Part shown: one piece after another, positions 55,701 through 64,000 of the stretch
Position numbering within the stretch: position 1 is the stretch's first letter
Layout of the letters: every line of letters begins with the position of its first letter
Assembly: GCF_963678635.1 (NCBI RefSeq)
Contig: NC_087068.1
Span: 60,700,949 to 60,764,948, forward strand
Origin: Symsagittifera roscoffensis
Lineage: Eukaryota; Xenacoelomorpha; Acoela; Convolutidae
Direction: 5' to 3'
Length of the DNA: 64,000 bases
The notes under the pieces: generated by a model
The model's input: the letters and a program-made list of their open reading frames with translations, nothing else
The model's database searches: none
Told to the model about the DNA's origin: nothing
Translations under genes and position numbers: made by a program

Positions 55701-56300
55701 TGGCTCCCCCCTTGCATGTTCCCGTTATTCGAATATGAGTGTTTCTTGGGTTTCATTAGCATGTACTCTCTATACTACTTTTGTCTCATCTCTTCTGGGA
55801 TTGGTGCATTATCCTTTGATAGCGTATAATACGTTGCCAACATCGTTCTCAAGTCGCCAATCTTTACCTCGTCGATGAACTTCGAGGCGATACTGAAATT
55901 TCTTCTGTTCGTTGAATCTTTCGGATCATTTCTTCTCAAGCTTTCAAGATCATCCAGGAACCGATCGATTGACTCTTCATCCCTCTGTCTTCTTTTTCGA
56001 ATCTCATCATCGCTTGGTGACCCTTCTTTCCTGATCTGAATCGAATGAACAGTATTTCGAAGATCTTGTCTGCCGTATCACGCTCCTCTTCTTTGTTTGC
56101 TACTACGCATTTCAACGCTGTGCCCTCGAGATTGCCCAGTGTTGCAGTACAGGCCTGCTTTTCGTCATTCAAGTTATTATGTTCTAAATTTAGTCTCATG
56201 ACTTCTACCCATGTGTCTATGCAGCCATCGGAGTGTAGTCATCTTCAAACTCTTTTGGTTTCTTGAAGGTCTTCCTGGACTTACCACTCCCTCTTTCACT
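55701..56300 (-). pseudogene. Gag capsid domain of element B
   Basis: The frame 56199-55936 has KQACTATLGNLEGTALKCVV, a Glu-rich segment and FEILFIRFRSGKKGHQAMMR, then shifts. Other frames down to 55760 read FSIASKFIDEVKIGDL and YYTLSKDNAPIPEEMRQK. Helical, as expected for a Ty3/gypsy capsid. Confidence 0.6.
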
Positions 56301-56511
56301 TCAGTGTTCCTTGTCGCGAACGCTTCCAGTGTCATGTTCATCATTTACCAGCTGCTTGCCCACGTCATAGCGTCAGGTGCTACATTAATTTTCGTGCTGG
56401 AGTCCCTGTATGGCACAAGAACTTTCAGCATTGTCCTTGTTTTTTACATCCATTCTAATCTCAAGGTTCCGCAATTTCACATTCACAGTGTCGTACCGTT
56501 TCTTCATTTCT

Positions 56512-57195
56512 TCAATATCTTTTTTGATATATTTTTCGCGCTCTTTGTCGATAGTCACTAATTTTATCCTCTGTGGCCCTTTCCTTGCAATAGTAGTTAA
56601 CCAGGTTCTCGTTCTGGTTGTGTCTTATTTCTCTCTTTAATTCTAGGCGGTCCTCTTCACTGCACTTCAATTTTTTGTCTATCTCAATCAATTTTGTCAT
56701 CAAATCTCCCAGCTCCATCGAGGTTTTTATTGTTTCCATAGTTCGATCATCTGGGCTAACTGCTGTTACTTGCGAGTCATCCCCCATTTCTTTCCTGGTT
56801 TACGTCGTTATCGTACAAGCAGTCCCAAAGGTTCTGCTCTTCTCGATTGCCGTTGTTGCCTCTTCAACTCCTGATTTGGTTCCGACCATCGCAGCAAACC
56901 TCTCAGTGAACGACGTGTTCTTCGTTTATTAGTCGTCTTTTATCGTCTCTGGTGTGTGAGTTGCCTCTTCTTGGGTGCATATTGGTGAGAACTCCATGGT
57001 GTTCTTTTCTTGTTCCACTGTGTTTGGCATCAGAGTTGATTCCGTTGTCTTGCGTTCTATCGCATCTATGTTCTTTACTGGTGTCTCTATATCTCTCTCT
57101 TTTGCTGGTTCTGCTCCTTGAAGCTTCTTGTGCTGACCCAACTCGCCAATTTTTCTCATCATTCTTGTATTAATTGGTGTCGGTTTCTTCTTCAT
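56512..57195 (-). pseudogene. Gag N-terminal region of element B (inner copy)
   Basis: The first frame 57195-56929 starts at ATG with a basic MKKKPTPINTRMMRKIGELG and is Thr/Glu-rich. The second frame (from about 56905) has VGTKSGVEEATTAIEKSRTF, a stop, then MGDDSQVTAVSPDDRTME and a charged coiled coil (IDKKLKCSEEDRLELKREIR) to 56512. Only part of it (56539-57195) is included in the tandem duplication. The plus-strand frames here are shadows. Confidence 0.55.
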
Positions 57196-57439
57196 TGAGA
57201 TATGGCTCTGTTTAGGTCCTGTTCCTTTTCATTCAGTTAGTGATACTCTGGTTTTCTTCTTTTTTTCATGTACAGTTTTTATTTCCGTTAATTCTAATTT
57301 GTACAAGTTCCTATTCGAAAATTTGAAAACAAAAAAAAATAGATTCCTAGTTCTTGTAAGAAGAAACCATTCGAGTTCGCAATCCTGTTAGTTTGTATTT
57401 TTCTCTATTTTTGAGGTTTTGGATCATGGTGCCTTTATT

Positions 57440-58744
57440 CGAGTGTTGGGACACTTCACACTATCCCAGCAGGTCTTCTAAACCTACGCTCAAGTGTTGA
57501 AACACCTCGCACCGTCCCAAGACCTTTTTGTTCTAGTGTTGGGACACTTCACACTGTCCCAAGACCTTTCACCAAGTTTTGAGGCACCTCGTACTGTCAC
57601 AAAACCTCCTGCTTAAGTGTTCGTACACTTCACTCTGTCCCAAAACCTTTCTTCTCTAGTGTTGGGACACTTCGTACTGTCCCAAGACCTCCCTGTTCAA
57701 GTGTTGGTACACTTCACATTGTCTTAAGATCTTTCTTCTCTAGTGTTGGGACACTTCACACAGTCCCAAGACCTTTCTATTCAAGTGTTGGGACATTTCG
57801 CTCTGCCCCAAGATTTTCCTGCTCAAGTGTTGGAAAACGTTGCACTGTCCCAGGCCACTCCCACGAGTGTTGGGACACTTCACACTATCCCAGCAGGTCT
57901 TCTAAACCTACGCTCAAGTGTTGAAACACCTCGCACCGTCCCAAGACCTTTTTGTTCTAGTGTTGGGACACTTCACACTGTCCCAAGACCTTTCACCAAG
58001 TTTTGAGGCACCTCGTACTGTCACAAAACCTCCTGCTCAAGTGTTCGTACACTTCACTCTGTCCCAAAACCTTTCTTCTCTAGTGTTGGGACACTTCGCA
58101 CTGTCCCAAGACCTCCCTGTTCAAGTGTTGGTACACTTCACATTGTCTTAAGATCTTTCTTCTCTAGTGTTGGGACACTTCACACAGTCCCAAGACCTTT
58201 CTATTCAAGTGTTGGGACATTTCGCTCTGCCCCAAGATTTTCCTGCTCAAGTGTTGGAAAACGTTGCACTGTCCCAGGCCACTCCCACGAGTGTTAGGAC
58301 ACTTCGCACTCTCCCAAGACCCTTCGTCCAAGTGTTGTGACACTTCGTACTGTCCCAAGACTACCTGCTCAAGTGTTGAGATACTTCGCACTGTCCCACG
58401 ACCTCCCTGTTCAAGTGTTGGTACACTTCACACTGTCTTAAAACCTTTCTTCTCTAGTGTTGGGACACTTCACACAGTCCCAAGACCTTTCTATTCAAGT
58501 GTTGGGACATTTCGCTCTGCCCCAAGACTTTCCTGCTCAAGTGTTGGAAAACGTTGCACTGTCCCAGGCCACTCCCACGAGTGTTAGGACACTTCGCACT
58601 CTCCCAAGACCCTTCGTCCAAGTGTTGTGACACTTCGTACTGTCCCAAGACTACCTGCTCAAGTGTTGGGACACTTCGCACTATCCCAAGATATCTCTAT
58701 TCAAGTGTTGGGACAATTGGCACTGTCCCAAGACTTCCCTGCTA
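57440..58744. repeat. 42-bp minisatellite (about 31 units), inner copy
   Basis: Units of the form AAGTGTTGGGACACTTCGCA-CTGTCCCAAGAC plus about 10 variable bases. The unit length is 42, a multiple of three, so long open frames run through the array on both strands (14-residue periods such as VLGHFALSQDLPVQ on plus, and LNRKVLGLCEVSQH on minus). Each unit holds an inverted repeat TTGGGACA...TGTCCCAA. Higher-order copies of about 425 bp (57440 / 57865) and about 290 bp (58290 / 58580) are visible. Lies in the leader of element B upstream of gag; not itself a supported gene. Confidence 0.85.
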
Positions 58745-59643
58745 AATTTTACCCAAAACCCCCATTTTTTCTCAAAAAACCCAATCTTACTAATCAAAAA
58801 GTTCTACATACTACCCCGGTGAAATTTCCTCTTTTTTTTATTCCGATGCAAGTCGAAACACGACTTGTTGGCAAGTGTCTTATGATCACCTATTCGTCAA
58901 AAGCCGATAAAATTAGATCCGAAAACGTAAAAATGTAAGCTAGAAAATTGATGGAAAAAAGAAAGACGAGAACACCCAAAATTAAAAGGCGACCAATGTC
59001 GTCCTTTAAAAAAAGAAATGTCTAGTTCCTGATTATCACGCGTTTGCCTCCCCACTGTTAGCGTTCTTATGGGGTATCCTCTTTTTGGGTTCCCAAAAAC
59101 TGTATGATTCCGATCCCCCTACCCGACCTTAGTTCGATCTTAAAATGTAGATATCCTCCCACTGCAACTCTTGTTATGAGTCTAATTATGGATTATCCCA
59201 AAATCTGGGTCTACCAATGCAACTAAATCAACAATATCGATTGTATAGGTACCACAATTTATCCGCCCCTTTTTTACAATTTTCAAACACCAACCCCTAT
59301 CTTAACCAGCCCTTCTTCTAATAACCCCCTTATTTAGCCCCCTCTTGAGCCAATAGTGACCTTAAGCGCGATGGGTGATGAACCTCTGGAGAGAACCTCT
59401 GTTTCCAAGCTCTACTTAAGTAAAAACGTATCTTCAAACAAGTGGGTATCCGCTTACCCAACTTTGAACTTATTCCTTATAATGCAATTTGGATTTTAAC
59501 GATACCCGATTGACCAAAAAGAACAACACTGTGTGCTCGTCTCTCTTTGCTCTGATTCCGTGCTGGATGTTACCTTGGCGTATCCAGCACCTCTCAGGTC
59601 TCTTTCCTGAGAACCACTTTCCCACTTGGCTGGTCGCCTGTTC
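58745..59643. other. Leader of element B, inside duplication unit 1
   Basis: Noncoding, mixed composition, with pyrimidine-rich runs. No supported frame. The minus-strand ORF at 59892-59470 crosses the duplication joint (59644) and is a chimera of gag coiled coil and leader sequence. Confidence 0.5.
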
Positions 59644-60300
59644 CGCTCTTTGTCGATAGTCACTAATTTTATCCTCTGTGGCCCTTTCCTTGCAATAGTA
59701 GTTAACCAGGTTCTCGTTCTGGTTGTGTCTTATTTCTCTCTTTAATTCTAGGCGGTCCTCTTCACTGCACTTCAATTTTTTGTCTATCTCAATCAATTTT
59801 GTCATCAAATCTCCCAGCTCCATCGAGGTTTTTATTGTTTCCATAGTTCGATCATCTGGGCTAACTGCTGTTACTTGCGAGTCATCCCCCATTTCTTTCC
59901 TGGTTTACGTCGTTATCGTACAAGCAGTCCCAAAGGTTCTGCTCTTCTCGATTGCCGTTGTTGCCTCTTCAACTCCTGATTTGGTTCCGACCATCGCAGC
60001 AAACCTCTCAGTGAACGACGTGTTCTTCGTTTATTAGTCGTCTTTTATCGTCTCTGGTGTGTGAGTTGCCTCTTCTTGGGTGCATATTGGTGAGAACTCC
60101 ATGGTGTTCTTTTCTTGTTCCACTGTGTTTGGCATCAGAGTTGATTCCGTTGTCTTGCGTTCTATCGCATCTATGTTCTTTACTGGTGTCTCTATATCTC
60201 TCTCTTTTGCTGGTTCTGCTCCTTGAAGCTTCTTGTGCTGACCCAACTCGCCAATTTTTCTCATCATTCTTGTATTAATTGGTGTCGGTTTCTTCTTCAT
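59644..60300 (-). pseudogene. Gag N-terminal region of element B (outer copy)
   Basis: Same frames as 56539-57195: MKKKPTPINTRMMRKIGELG from 60300, the Thr/Glu-rich part to 60034, then MGDDSQVTAVSPDD from 59892. After 59644 the coiled coil is fused to leader sequence (EQATSQVGKWFSG), so this copy cannot make a full gag. Only the inner copy is joined to capsid. Confidence 0.6.
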
Positions 60301-60544
60301 TGAGATATGGCTCTGTTTAGGTCCTGTTCCTTTTCATTCAGTTAGTGATACTCTGGTTTTCTTCTTTTTTTCATGTACAGTTTTTATTTCCGTTAATTCT
60401 AATTTGTACAAGTTCCTATTCGAAAATTTGAAAACAAAAAAAAATAGATTCCTAGTTCTTGTAAGAAGAAACCATTCGAGTTCGCAATCCTGTTAGTTTG
60501 TATTTTTCTCTATTTTTGAGTTTTTGGATCATGGTGCCTTTATT

Positions 60545-61851
60545 CGAGTGTTGGGACACTTCACACTATCCCAGCAGGTCTTCTAAACCTACGCTCAAGT
60601 GTTGAAACACCTCGCACCGTCCCAAGACCTTTTTGTTCTAGTGTTGGGACACTTCACACTGTCCCAAGACCTTTCACCAAGTTTTGAGGCACCTCGTACT
60701 GTCACAAAACCTCCTGCTTAAGTGTTCGTACACTTCACTCTGTCCCAAAACCTTTCTTCTCTAGTGTTGGGACACTTCGTACTGTCCCAAGACCTCCCTG
60801 TTCAAGTGTTGGTACACTTCACATTGTCTTAAGATCTTTCTTCTCTAGTGTTGGGACACTTCACACAGTCCCAAGACCTTTTTATTCAAGTGTTGGGACA
60901 TTTCGCTCTGCCCCAAGATTTTCCTGCTCAAGTGTTGGAAAACGTTGCACTGTCCCAGGCCACTCCCACGAGTGTTGGGACACTTCACACTATCCCAGCA
61001 GGTCTTCTAAACCTACGCTCAAGTGTTGAAACACCTCGCACCGTCCCAAGACCTTTTTGTTCTAGTGTTGGGACACTTCACACTGTCCCAAGACCTTTCA
61101 CCAAGTTTTGAGGCACCTCGTACTGTCACAAAACCTCCTGCTCAAGTGTTCGTACACTTCACTCTGTCCCAAAACCTTTCTTCTCTAGTGTTGGGACACT
61201 TCGCACTGTCCCAAGACCTCCCTGTTCAAGTGTTGGTACACTTCACATTGTCTTAAGATCTTTCTTCTCTAGTGTTGGGACACTTCACACAGTCCCAAGA
61301 CCTTTCTATTCAAGTGTTGGGACATTTCGCTCTGCCCCAAGATTTTCCTGCTCAAGTGTTGGAAAACGTTGCACTGTCCCAGGCCACTCCCACGAGTGTT
61401 AGGACACTTCGCACTCTCCCAAGACCCTTCGTCCAAGTGTTGTGACACTTCGTACTGTCCCAAGACTACCTGCTCAAGTGTTGAGATACTTCGCACTGTC
61501 CCACGACCTCCCTGTTCAAGTGTTGGTACACTTCACACTGTCTTAAAACCTTTCTTCTCTAGTGTTGGGACACTTCACACAGTCCCAAGACCTTTCTATT
61601 CAAGTGTTGGGACATTTCGCTCTGCCCCAAGACTTTCCTGCTCAAGTGTTGGAAAACGTTGCACTGTCCCAGGCCACTCCCACGAGTGTTAGGACACTTC
61701 GCACTCTCCCAAGACCCTTCGTCCAAGTGTTGTGACACTTCGTACTGTCCCAAGACTACCTGCTCAAGTGTTGGGACACTTCGCACTATCCCAAGATATC
61801 TCTATTCAAGTGTTGGGACAATTGGCACTGTCCCAAGACTTCCCTGCTAAA
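60545..61851. repeat. 42-bp minisatellite (about 31 units), outer copy
   Basis: Second copy of 57440-58744 within the tandem duplication, with the same order of variant units, so it arose by duplication of the whole block rather than by independent expansion. Confidence 0.85.
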
Positions 61852-62750
61852 TTTTACCCAAAACCCCCATTTTTTCTCAAAAAACCCAATCTTACTAATC
61901 AAAAAGTTCTACATACTACCCCGGTGAAATTTCCTCTTTTTTTTTATTCCGATGCAAGTCGAAACACGACTTGTTGGCAAGTGTCTTATGATCACCTATT
62001 CGTCAAAAGCCGATAAAATTAGATCCGAAAACGTAAAAATGTAAGCTAGAAAATTGATGGAAAAAAGAAAGACGAGAACACCCAAAATTAAAAGGCGACC
62101 AATGTCGTCCTTTAAAAAAAGAAATGTCTAGTTCCTGATTATCACGCGTTTGCCTCCCCACTGTTAGCGTTCTTATGGGGTATCCTCTTTTTGGGTTCCC
62201 AAAAACTGTATGATTCCGATCCCCCTACCCGACCTTAGTTCGATCTTAAAATGTAGATATCCTCCCACTGCAACTCTTGTTATGAGTCTAATTATGGATT
62301 ATCCCAAAATCTGGGTCTACCAATGCAACTAAATCAACAATATCGATTGTATAGGTACCACAATTTATCCGCCCCTTTTTTACAATTTTCAAACACCAAC
62401 CCCTATCTTAACCAGCCCTTCTTCTAATAACCCCCTTATTTAGCCCCCTCTTGAGCCAATAGTGACCTTAAGCGCGATGGGTGATGAACCTCTGGAGAGA
62501 ACCTCTGTTTCCAAGCTCTACTTAAGTAAAAACGTATCTTCAAACAAGTGGGTATCCGCTTACCCAACTTTGAACTTATTCCTTATAATGCAATTTGGAT
62601 TTTAACGATACCCGATTGACCAAAAAGAACAACACTGTGTGCTCGTCTCTCTTTGCTCTGATTCCGTGCTGGATGTTACCTTGGCGTATCCAGCACCTCT
62701 CAGGTCTCTTTCCTGAGAACCACTTTCCCACTTGGCTGGTCGCCTGTTCC

Positions 62751-63282
62751 AGTCAAGTATCCCAGTGGACCACTGAAGTTGCAAGCTATCTGAAAACCCT
62801 TTACAACGCCCCACACTCGGGCACCTGTATAAAGTTGCTGATTTGATCGAAGCGCTCGTTCTTATGAAAATTATTTGGGTATATATTTTAATTAATAAAA
62901 AGGTTTGATCCAACTAATCTGGTATCAAAGTCACTGTCCTTGTGTATGTTTTACAGTTTTTTGTTCATATTTCTTTTCTTTTTCGGTTTTTTGTTTTGCT
63001 TTTTGTCTTTTAACTCGGTTTTTGCCACCCTGTTGCTCAATTTGCTCAATTTTGCTCAATTTTGCCACCCGGTTAGCTAGGCCTCGTTTCAGAAAGCGCA
63101 TCTGGAATTTTTCTCAAGTTTTCTTAAAAAGCTATAAAAATACAACCGGAAGGTTTACACGTTGCCGCTGAACCGAACCACATGTAGTCTAGAAAGCGCA
63201 TGTAGCCCGGAGCTGGGTCAATTGGGTTCAATTTCGTAGCCATGATGTCGTGAGAACACCCAGGAGTGCCGTAAAAACATTA
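62751..63282. other. Leader of element B next to 5' LTR
   Basis: Noncoding. It contains an AT-rich segment (62870-62900) and T-rich runs (62940-63060) with a TTTGCTCAATTTTGCTCAA short repeat at about 63028-63065. A plus-strand TGGTATCAAAG (62920) resembles a tRNA-Met primer site, but lies on the wrong strand for B. Confidence 0.4.
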
Positions 63283-64000
63283 TGTAACAGTCGCCTACTT
63301 AAGTAACATATGAGGTTATAGAAAAAAAAGGCCCTATTACCATTGGCTCAAGAATCAGAGACACTGTCTCTTGTGTTTTTCTCCATCAAGCGGTTGGAGC
63401 CATTTAGGTTCACTTTGTAATATTCGTCTACTTCGGTCACATATGAGGCTTAAGAAAAATAGGCTCTATAACCATTGGCTCAAGAGTCAGGGACACTATC
63501 TCTTGTGTTTTTCTACCTCAAAACGGTCGGAGCCAATTCGGTTCACTTGCGACATGAGACTACAATCCGTTACAGGTTGAAGGCCACTCCCAAAATACCC
63601 CCCACTCTAGAAACAAGAACGTCCCATACTTAGGTCTCAAAATACCCAAAACACACGAACGCCATTAAAAACAGGGTAGGAACAATTCATTAAGTTACTT
63701 TTTATTAGACAGTAGAACTTTGATCAATTTCAGATGGGTCAACCTAAAACTCGCCTTATCTCAACATAACAATCATAAAACACACTCAAGAAAACTAAAT
63801 TTGGAATTCACATGTCGACATACTCGAGAATCGGGAGCAATTAAATTGATGAGCAACTCGAGAATTAAATACAATAATTTGAGGAGTTCAATACTAATCA
63901 GTTTTAATAAAGGAAATAAGTTTTGACTCTAGAATTGAGGTTTTAGTCTGAACCACTGGGACACTCCAGCTGTCCACCTTTCCACTGAAGGTTCACTCTG
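63283..64000 (-). repeat. LTR of element B family (5' side), cut by window end
   Basis: Aligns with 43677-44170. It begins (plus) TGTAACAGTCGCCTAC and runs to the end of the window. It contains an internal tandem duplication with period 132 (CATATGAGG at 63307 and 63439) that is single in the left LTR. A palindrome AGAGACA-C-TGTCTCT lies at about 63357-63371. The far end is outside the window. Confidence 0.7.

Larger units (their letters stand above)
56539..59643. repeat. 3.1-kb tandem duplication, unit 1
   Basis: Repeated as 59644-62750 with period 3105 (3106 after a one-base T insertion near 61936). Only about three differences were noticed over the whole length (57413 G against T, 57777 C against T, and the extra T). 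The unit covers gag N-terminus, minisatellite and part of the leader. The left joint is at 56539 and the right at 62748-62750. Confidence 0.9.
59644..62750. repeat. 3.1-kb tandem duplication, unit 2
   Basis: Near-identical second copy of 56539-59643. It includes gag N-terminal frames (60300-60034 and 59892-59644, minus) and the second minisatellite block. It continues on the right into unique leader sequence. Confidence 0.9.

Noticed and set aside
57743-58938. Plus- and minus-strand ORFs across the 42-bp minisatellite
   Set aside because: They arise because the repeat length is a multiple of three; no start context, non-repetitive domain or second line of evidence.
62919-62930. TGGTATCAAAG resembling an initiator-Met tRNA primer-binding site
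   Set aside because: On the plus strand, while element B reads on the minus strand; no LTR ends next to it in plus orientation. Probably chance.

Overview
This is animal (eukaryotic) genomic DNA made almost entirely of nested, decayed mobile elements. No intact single-copy host gene, rRNA, tRNA or CRISPR was found. Ty3/gypsy, copia-type and Maverick/Polinton-type sequences, AT-rich filler and large tandem duplications suggest an invertebrate. A nematode is a reasonable guess from the flavour of the families, but the sequence does not prove it. Nearly every reading frame is broken by stops or frameshifts, so most gene entries are pseudogenes.

Layout, using working names. Element C (1-10739, plus strand) is an AT-rich gypsy-like retrotransposon present as two direct copies with a 4223-bp period. 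It shows protease, RT, RNase H and integrase ends, then a noncoding, possibly LTR, stretch and gag-like frames. Element A (10740 to about 24820, minus strand) is a second gypsy family with a 3' LTR at 10740-11673. Reading down the minus strand it has RT, RNase H, a damaged integrase, an acidic linker, a probable macro domain and a coiled-coil accessory ORF.

A is interrupted by element X, an unrecognised minus-strand multi-ORF sequence present twice. X1 runs from about 13073 to at least 17174. X2 occupies 24819-25298 plus 39709-43676. Both copies end at the same terminal sequence but abut different gypsy sequence, so X behaves like a discrete mobile or integrated unit. X2 is split by a 14.4-kb Maverick/Polinton-like element (25309-39698) with terminal inverted repeats of about 450 bp, a flanking 10-bp direct repeat and a broken protein-primed-type PolB gene at its right end. 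X2 is also cut by gypsy element B (43677 to beyond 64000, minus strand), which has gag, protease, RT, RNase H, integrase, macro domain and coiled-coil ORF. B carries a short copia-like gag-protease element (about 47192-49768). Its leader holds a 42-bp minisatellite inside an almost identical 3.1-kb tandem duplication (56539-62750).

The order of events inferred from the nesting is C, then A, then X1/X2, then Maverick and B, then copia in B. The 3.1-kb duplication looks very recent. The most promising novel points are the macro-domain-like region 3' of integrase in two gypsy elements, the coiled-coil ORF after it, and the unidentified element X.
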